From JBCCRH01 sp039208045 (GTDB lineage Bacteria > Bacteroidota > Bacteroidia > Chitinophagales > Saprospiraceae), in assembly GCA_039208045.1 (NCBI GenBank), contig JBCCRH010000184.1, forward strand, positions 1 through 11,153: 11,153 bases of DNA, in the 5' to 3' direction. Below are positions 7,526 through 11,153 of this stretch, one piece after another. The notes under the pieces are model-generated. The model ran no database searches. It was not told the DNA's origin and worked only from the letters and a program-made list of their open reading frames with translations. A program made the translations under genes and the position numbers. Positions within the stretch are counted from its first letter, which is position 1, and each line of letters starts with the position of its first letter.

Positions 7526-8176
7526 TTAGTTTGGTGCTTGAATCGTTTGCTCTAGTACGAGCGCCGCTTGAGGCCCGGTGCAAAACAGTAAATCTAATAT
7601 ACTCAAATTGGGAAGAAAACCATTTTTTTCTTCAAAAACCTGAGCGTAAGGCACTGGCTCAAAGTGCGTATCGATCTTTTGACGGTGTTTTTTGGGAAAG
7701 ATACCATTTCTAAAATCCAGGGCATTCGTGGGTTGGGCCTCGTAGTTTTCAGTCAAGCTGAAATGCTCAGGTAGACCGAGTAATTCGATAAGAAGCTGTA
7801 GCAATTCTAAGTTAAAATCGAATAGGGTAGCAGTCTTTTTTTTGAATAATGGCGCAAAATAATCTTCGTAGTACGGGAAAAAGGGCGAATTACTATAGGC
7901 TGATCGGATGCTATGCCAGTGGTGGGCATACCAAGGCTCGTCATACGCGATAGCTACCTGGCTAATGCTCTGCTGTTCATTCTTCCCTTTCCGTAAAGGA
8001 ATAGACAAGCGCAACAAGCCATTGGCACCAGCCAAGTGTGCGCGATTGCGGTAGCTCCCTTTGAGGTAGTGCTCGTGCTGCTCGATAAACACCTGCTCAT
8101 AAGCCAAAAACTTACTCATGTACTGTATACTGGGCAAATAGTGCAGCTCTAGCAAAATGGCATTTTGTTGATTCAT
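7526..8176 (-). CDS. WbqC family protein
   Basis: This 216-residue protein starts at ATG 8176. The frame is open to GTG 8275, but that extension would run through the divergent glycosyltransferase start and adds no conserved sequence. WbqC-family signatures are present: HYLPSIQYMSKFL (12-24), YRNR (42-45), HHWHSIRSAYSNSPFFPYY (85-103), and the C-terminal block YAQVFEEKNGFLPNLSILDLLFCTGP (177-202). The family is named from an O-antigen cluster gene and is widespread in Bacteroidota; its biochemical reaction is not settled to my knowledge, but glycan or surface-polysaccharide metabolism is the usual suggestion. No signal peptide or membrane helix is seen, so it is cytoplasmic. It is divergent from a GT2 glycosyltransferase and heads a tight pair with the dynamin-like gene. 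A consensus promoter lies upstream. Family call is strong; function is inferred. Confidence 0.88.
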   Translation of the reverse strand: MNQQNAILLELHYLPSIQYMSKFLAYEQVFIEQHEHYLKGSYRNRAHLAGANGLLRLSIPLRKGKNEQQSISQVAIAYDEPWYAHHWHSIRSAYSNSPFFPYYEDYFAPLFKKKTATLFDFNLELLQLLIELLGLPEHFSLTENYEAQPTNALDFRNGIFPKKHRQKIDTHFEPVPYAQVFEEKNGFLPNLSILDLLFCTGPQAALVLEQTIQAPN

Positions 8177-8183
8177 ACTTTTA
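8176..8183 (+). promoter_or_regulatory. Candidate -7 element for the GT2 glycosyltransferase
   Basis: TACTTTTA matches 7 of 8 bases of TAnnTTTG and is the inverted partner of the wbqC -7 element (7-base arms TACTTTT at 8176-8182 and AAAAGTA at 8204-8210). No -33 TTTG lies at 19 bases upstream. If used, the two promoters would point towards each other with overlapping start regions inside 38 bases. Weakly supported. Confidence 0.25.
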
Positions 8184-8202
8184 TCCGTAATTAGCCGGTC
8201 GA

Positions 8203-8233
8203 CAAAAGTATTTAATGAATCACTACCTTCAAA
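8203..8233 (-). promoter_or_regulatory. Bacteroidota-type promoter for the wbqC-dynamin pair
   Basis: On the minus strand TTTG (8233-8230) is followed by exactly 19 bases and then TACTTTTG (8210-8203). This matches the primary sigma factor consensus of Bacteroidota, TTTG-N19-TAnnTTTG, at every defined position. Transcription would begin near 8196, giving a leader of about 20 bases before ATG 8176. The -33 element lies inside codons 6-7 of the divergent glycosyltransferase gene. Confidence 0.7.
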
Positions 8234-9459
8234 ATCGAACGCTCTTTGCCCCGCAGATTTACAAGCGGCCCTCACTCAACCTGGGGATTATCGTGGTGAT
8301 ACCAGCCTATGATGAGCCTTTTTTGTTGCTCAGTTTGATGAATTTGAAGAAATGTACCTTGCCGCTTTGTGATGTGGAGGTCATTGTGTTAATAAACGAT
8401 TCTGAAAAAGATAGTGTAGCAGTACGCGAGCGCAACCAGGCCATAGCGAATCAGGCGCGAAAGTGGGCGTATGAAAATAGCAAAATGCGCTTACGTTTTT
8501 TTGTGTTGTATCGCCCAGAGCTCCCCAAAAAACACGCTGGGGTGGGCCTTGCACGAAAGATCGGCATGGATGAGGCTTGCTGGCGATTCGAAAAGATTCG
8601 CAATCCGAATGGCGTTATCGTCTGTTTTGATGCGGATAGTAAGTGTGAGCCGAATTATTTGCAGGCCATTTACGAGCATTTTCAAGCACATCCAAAAAGT
8701 GCGGCTTGCAGTATTCACTTCGAGCATCCACTAGATGGCGCCAATCATCCCAAATCGGTATACAACGCGATTGTAAAATATGAATTGCACCTCCGTTATT
8801 ATATTAATGCCCAGCGCTATGCTGGTTTTCCCCTGGCTTACCAAACCATAGGCTCAAGCATGGCCGTACGTGCCCGGGCCTATCAGCAACAGGGGGGAAT
8901 GAATAAGCGGCAGGCAGGGGAAGATTTCTACTTTCTACACAAATTTATTGCTTTGGGCAATTTTACCGAGCTGAAAACGACTACGGTCATTCCTTCTCCT
9001 CGGCCCAGCCATCGTGTGCCGTTCGGTACTGGAAGGGCTATTGGCCAAATCGTAAAAGAGGGTTCTAATACTTACCTGACTTATTCTCCAAAGAGCTTTC
9101 AGCTATTAAAGACTTTCTTCGAGGCTGTTCCTAGTTTTTATAAAATGGAGCTTGAGCTATCCAACTGGCCTTCCTCATTAGCCGATTTTTTGCTTCAGCA
9201 AAATGCTCCGGAAAAGCTCGTGGAGATTCGTGCCAATGTGGCTTCTGCTCGTTCTTTTAAAAAGCGGTTTTTCCATTGGTTCAATGCGTTTATGTTGATG
9301 AAGTTCCTGCACTTTGCTCGGGAGGTATATCCTGATGTTGAGGTGGAGGAAGCGGCAGCTTGGTTATTGAGAGAAGTGGGGTTGTTGGATGAGGAAGGGA
9401 TGGAGAGTAAGGGATTGCTGGGGCAGTATCGGGAGTGGGATCGTGGGGGGGGTCAGTAG
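8215..9459 (+). CDS. GT2-family (GT-A fold) glycosyltransferase
   Basis: This 414-residue enzyme probably transfers a sugar from a nucleotide-sugar donor. The GT-A motifs are in order: nucleotide-binding start IIVVIPAYDEP (25-35), the metal-binding DxD as FDAD (138-141), an acceptor-side segment QTIGSSMAVRARAYQQQGGM (210-229), and the catalytic-base type motif AGEDFYFLHK (234-243). No membrane helix is seen, so it is cytoplasmic or peripheral. The C-terminal third (about 290-400) is helical and unassigned. The start is ATG 8215, 38 bases from divergent wbqC. The gene ends in a G8 run (9445-9452) coding GGG and its stop codon lies within a tandem 7-base repeat, so the last residues may vary between strains. 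Together with WbqC it suggests a surface-polysaccharide or glycoprotein role. Donor and acceptor cannot be told. Confidence 0.85.
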   Translation: MNHYLQNRTLFAPQIYKRPSLNLGIIVVIPAYDEPFLLLSLMNLKKCTLPLCDVEVIVLINDSEKDSVAVRERNQAIANQARKWAYENSKMRLRFFVLYRPELPKKHAGVGLARKIGMDEACWRFEKIRNPNGVIVCFDADSKCEPNYLQAIYEHFQAHPKSAACSIHFEHPLDGANHPKSVYNAIVKYELHLRYYINAQRYAGFPLAYQTIGSSMAVRARAYQQQGGMNKRQAGEDFYFLHKFIALGNFTELKTTTVIPSPRPSHRVPFGTGRAIGQIVKEGSNTYLTYSPKSFQLLKTFFEAVPSFYKMELELSNWPSSLADFLLQQNAPEKLVEIRANVASARSFKKRFFHWFNAFMLMKFLHFAREVYPDVEVEEAAAWLLREVGLLDEEGMESKGLLGQYREWDRGGGQ

Positions 9460-9514
9460 GCAGTGGGCAGTGGACAGTGGGCGGTAGACAGTAGACGGTG
9501 GTCAGTGGTCAGTG
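9452..9514. repeat. Nine-unit tandem heptamer repeat
   Basis: Nine consecutive 7-base units fit G-[GAT]-C-[AG]-G-T-[GA]: GTCAGTA, GGCAGTG twice, GACAGTG, GGCGGTA, GACAGTA, GACGGTG, then GTCAGTG twice. Degenerate copies may continue to about 9550. Positions 1, 3, 5 and 6 are invariant. The array starts within the last codons of the GT2 gene and includes its TAG stop. Units drift at three fixed positions, which is the pattern of an old, slowly diverging array. Confidence 0.85.
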
Positions 9515-9563
9515 AGTTGATAGTGAGTGGTGGATGGTAGATAGGGGGGATGGGAGCGCTGCC

Positions 9564-9612
9564 AAACCTTGGAGGTTGACTAGTTTGAGCTTGGTAAAAC
9601 CTCCAAAGGTTT
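9564..9612. terminator. Hairpin between convergent genes, possible bidirectional terminator
   Basis: AAACCTTGGAGGTT (9564-9577) pairs with AACCTCCAAAGGTTT (9598-9612), a 14-base-pair stem with one bulged base and a 20-base loop. It lies between the 3' ends of the plus-strand GT2 gene and the minus-strand miaE gene, where a shared terminator is expected. Only short T-runs (TTTT on plus, TTT on minus) follow the stem, so termination is likely but not certain. It could also be a dispersed repeat. Confidence 0.5.
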
Positions 9613-9685
9613 TAGGCCTAGGGGACAGCTTAATTTATTGATTATCAACCCGATGGTGAGAGGGGGCGCCAGCCGATGGAATAGT

Positions 9686-10270
9686 CTAGTGCAAAGCTGC
9701 TCGGATGGGTAAGTCATCCACAATTTTTCCTTCTAGCTCGGCCCACCAATGGAGGCGATCATAGACTTTTTCTTTGGGGAAATAATTTAAGGCCATCTTG
9801 ACGTAAATGTGGCCATGCTTGGCCTCGGACGTCCAGAGCATTTTGTAGAAGCGTTTGATGGTGGGTTCTTTGAGGGCTTCTTCGACCAGGCGGAAGCGTT
9901 CGGCACCACGGGTTTCCACCACGGAACCCAGGAGCAGGCGATCCAGGAAGCGCTCTTCGATGCCAGAGTGCAGACTTTTGAAGAGCTGTTTTATATAAGG
10001 ATCGCCCGGAATGGAGTGGGCTAGCTGTACCCCACGGCTAGCCATTAGCTTATATACTTCTTGGAAGTGCTCTAGTTCCTCTACGGCGGTATCGATTAAA
10101 TCGGGGATTATTTCTATTCGATTGGGGTATTTGGCTACCATGCTCATCGCCATTGCGGAGGCTTTGCGTTCGCAATCAGCATGGTCTTGTAAAAAGCTAT
10201 CGAAGTCGCTCATGACGGCTTCGACCCATTCCGTTTTGGAGGCCACAGTAATATCCAGATTCAGCTTCAT
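9686..10270 (-). CDS. miaE: tRNA-(ms2io6A) hydroxylase MiaE
   Basis: MiaE is a non-haem diiron monooxygenase that hydroxylates the isopentenyl group of 2-methylthio-N6-isopentenyladenosine at tRNA position 37. This copy is 194 residues from ATG 10270; the frame is open to TTG 10294, but the ATG gives the usual N-terminus (MKLNLDITVASKTEW). It is an all-helical ferritin-like fold with a duplicated iron site: E34 in DCERKASAMAMSM, the E65xxH68 motif in EELEHF, E119 in VVETRGAERF, and E149xxH152 in SEAKHGH. All expected ligands are present, so it should be active if MiaA and MiaB supply the substrate. It is convergent with the GT2 gene and divergent from the GT-C-like gene. On the minus strand TAGATTTG (10344-10337) matches the -7 consensus but no -33 TTTG is well placed. 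Family call is strong. Confidence 0.92.
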   Translation of the reverse strand: MKLNLDITVASKTEWVEAVMSDFDSFLQDHADCERKASAMAMSMVAKYPNRIEIIPDLIDTAVEELEHFQEVYKLMASRGVQLAHSIPGDPYIKQLFKSLHSGIEERFLDRLLLGSVVETRGAERFRLVEEALKEPTIKRFYKMLWTSEAKHGHIYVKMALNYFPKEKVYDRLHWWAELEGKIVDDLPIRAALH

Positions 10271-10312
10271 TTGTCTAAAATAGTTTATGTTCAATGGCTA
10301 AGGTAGCAATTT

Positions 10313-10330
10313 GAGCGTATCTTTGCGCTC
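10313..10330 (+). promoter_or_regulatory. Candidate -7 element inside a dyad, upstream of the GT-C-like gene
   Basis: TATCTTTG (10318-10325) matches the -7 consensus TAnnTTTG exactly and lies 18 bases before ATG 10344. It is flanked precisely by the inverted arms GAGCG (10313-10317) and CGCTC (10326-10330). The -33 region has only a poor match (TGG near 10295). The dyad may be an operator for a repressor, or chance. Confidence 0.45.
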
Positions 10331-10343
10331 CAAAATCAAATCT

Positions 10344-11153
10344 ATGACCTTAGCTTTACGGGTACTTCTGGGTATTGCAGCCTTATTGTGTGTTGCTGGA
10401 TTGCTAATAATGAACGATTTAACCACGATTTGGCCGGGCGCTGAAGCAGCGCTGCTTGCTGCCAGTGTAGATGGGGGGAGTAACTGGTTGCCACAATTGT
10501 TATTGCATCAATTACTGGCAGTGGATACGCCCCTGTTTGGCTTACGCTTGCCTAGTGTATTGCTATTCTCCGTACTATTAGTGGTTTCTTACTTATGGTC
10601 AAAGCCCCTCTTTGGTCATATGACGGCCTTGCTGACGTCATGGTTATTAGCAGCTTCTTTGCTCTTGCCTACGCTTGCCAAGATGGCAATTGCCGAATCT
10701 TATGCTGTCGTTTTTCAGTGGCTTACGATGCTCGCGCTATTGCGATTTTTGAAGCAGCCGACCCTGTTTTGGCGACTTAGTTTTTATGGGCTATGGGCGG
10801 TGGCGCTTTGGGTGCAGTTTCTAGGTAGTGCGCTGATGCTTCTTTTCATGGCGGTCTACTTGCAGTTTAAGCATAAAGAGGGGAAACGACTTGTAGGTTT
10901 ATATTTCTGGTTGGTGCCTGTTGTTGTAGGGGGGATTACTTGGGCAATTAATGGCTTGGGCTACCCGTTGAACCCTGGTTTTGCTTACAACCACTGGAAT
11001 AGTAATCCATTAGAATTTTTGGGTTATAATATTCTTGGAGTGCTGCCTTTTTGCGGGTTTGTGCTAGCTGGCATATGGGAAAGTATACAAAGAGTAAAGA
11101 AAAAGGAAGAGCTAGCTATTATTTATGTAGCCTTGTTAGTTGGGGCCTTGGTA
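10344..11153 (+). CDS. Multi-spanning membrane protein, GT-C/PMT-like glycosyltransferase candidate, 3'-truncated
   Basis: The frame is open from ATG 10344 for 270 codons to the window edge. About eight hydrophobic helices are visible (near residues 5-23, 67-85, 92-112, 120-134, 144-172, 181-204, 227-245 and 256-270). The layout resembles ArnT/PMT-type (GT39/GT83) enzymes. After the first helix comes an extracytoplasmic loop with an acidic residue (WPGAEAALLAA, E34), then LFGLRLPSVLLF (64-75) and a later acidic site LAKMAIAES (E118). In that family the first loop usually carries a DE pair next to a donor lipid site; here only one acid is present. If the assignment is right, it transfers a sugar from a polyprenyl-phosphate carrier on the outer face of the inner membrane. 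It starts divergently from miaE behind a candidate promoter. Membrane nature is certain; the enzymatic call is tentative because the C-terminal half is missing. Confidence 0.6.
   Translation, partial: MTLALRVLLGIAALLCVAGLLIMNDLTTIWPGAEAALLAASVDGGSNWLPQLLLHQLLAVDTPLFGLRLPSVLLFSVLLVVSYLWSKPLFGHMTALLTSWLLAASLLLPTLAKMAIAESYAVVFQWLTMLALLRFLKQPTLFWRLSFYGLWAVALWVQFLGSALMLLFMAVYLQFKHKEGKRLVGLYFWLVPVVVGGITWAINGLGYPLNPGFAYNHWNSNPLEFLGYNILGVLPFCGFVLAGIWESIQRVKKKEELAIIYVALLVGALV

Noticed and set aside
8177..8275. N-terminal extension of the WbqC frame to GTG 8275
   Set aside because: It overlaps the divergent glycosyltransferase start and the consensus promoter; ATG 8176 directly precedes the conserved family sequence.
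8491..8734. Open frames on both strands inside the GT2 gene
   Set aside because: They lie within a gene that has all GT-A motifs in frame and have no signals of their own.
10271..10294. TTG 10294 as start of miaE
   Set aside because: The extra eight residues are not typical of the family and ATG 10270 gives the usual N-terminus.

Overview
The window looks like a chromosomal segment of a Bacteroidota bacterium, most likely Saprospiria-like (inference). The supporting signs are a PorP/SprF-family protein beside a PKD-repeat surface protein (type IX secretion/gliding biology), a WbqC-family protein, an LTA4H-like M1 peptidase lipoprotein, promoters of the Bacteroidota TTTG-N19-TAnnTTTG type, and mostly weak Shine-Dalgarno sites.

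Layout, left to right. Positions 1-2468 (minus strand) carry a type IX-related pair: a PorP/SprF-like outer-membrane protein (1314-2468), followed downstream by a secreted PKD-repeat protein (1218 to beyond position 1, truncated by the window). Positions 2469-2918 form a 450-base non-coding gap with three abutting palindromes or hairpins (2582-2661). Positions 2919-8176 (minus strand) hold four co-oriented genes in two tight pairs: WbqC family protein then dynamin-like GTPase (6-base gap), and, after a 143-base spacer, a TM2-TPR-SHOCT membrane protein then an M1 aminopeptidase lipoprotein (about 30-base gap).

A 38-base divergent gap at 8177-8214 separates wbqC from a plus-strand GT2 glycosyltransferase (8215-9459). 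The wbqC promoter matches the Bacteroidota consensus exactly and its -33 element lies inside the first codons of the glycosyltransferase. The glycosyltransferase stops inside a 7-base tandem repeat (9452-9514). A long hairpin follows at 9564-9612, between it and the convergent miaE gene (9686-10270, minus strand), a tRNA hydroxylase. Divergent from miaE, a multi-spanning membrane protein resembling GT-C/PMT-type glycosyltransferases starts at 10344 and runs off the right edge.

Functionally, most of the window concerns the cell envelope: surface adhesin export, glycan synthesis (GT2, WbqC, GT-C-like), membrane remodelling (dynamin-like) and peptide hydrolysis outside the cytoplasm. miaE is a tRNA-modification gene with no evident link to its neighbours. 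Several genes have open frames reaching upstream to TTG or GTG codons; I moved three of these starts to internal ATGs for the reasons given in each entry. I see no mobile-element genes, RNA genes or CRISPR arrays. The gene content is mostly recognisable, and the less explained signals are the intergenic repeats and hairpins and the overlapping divergent promoter.
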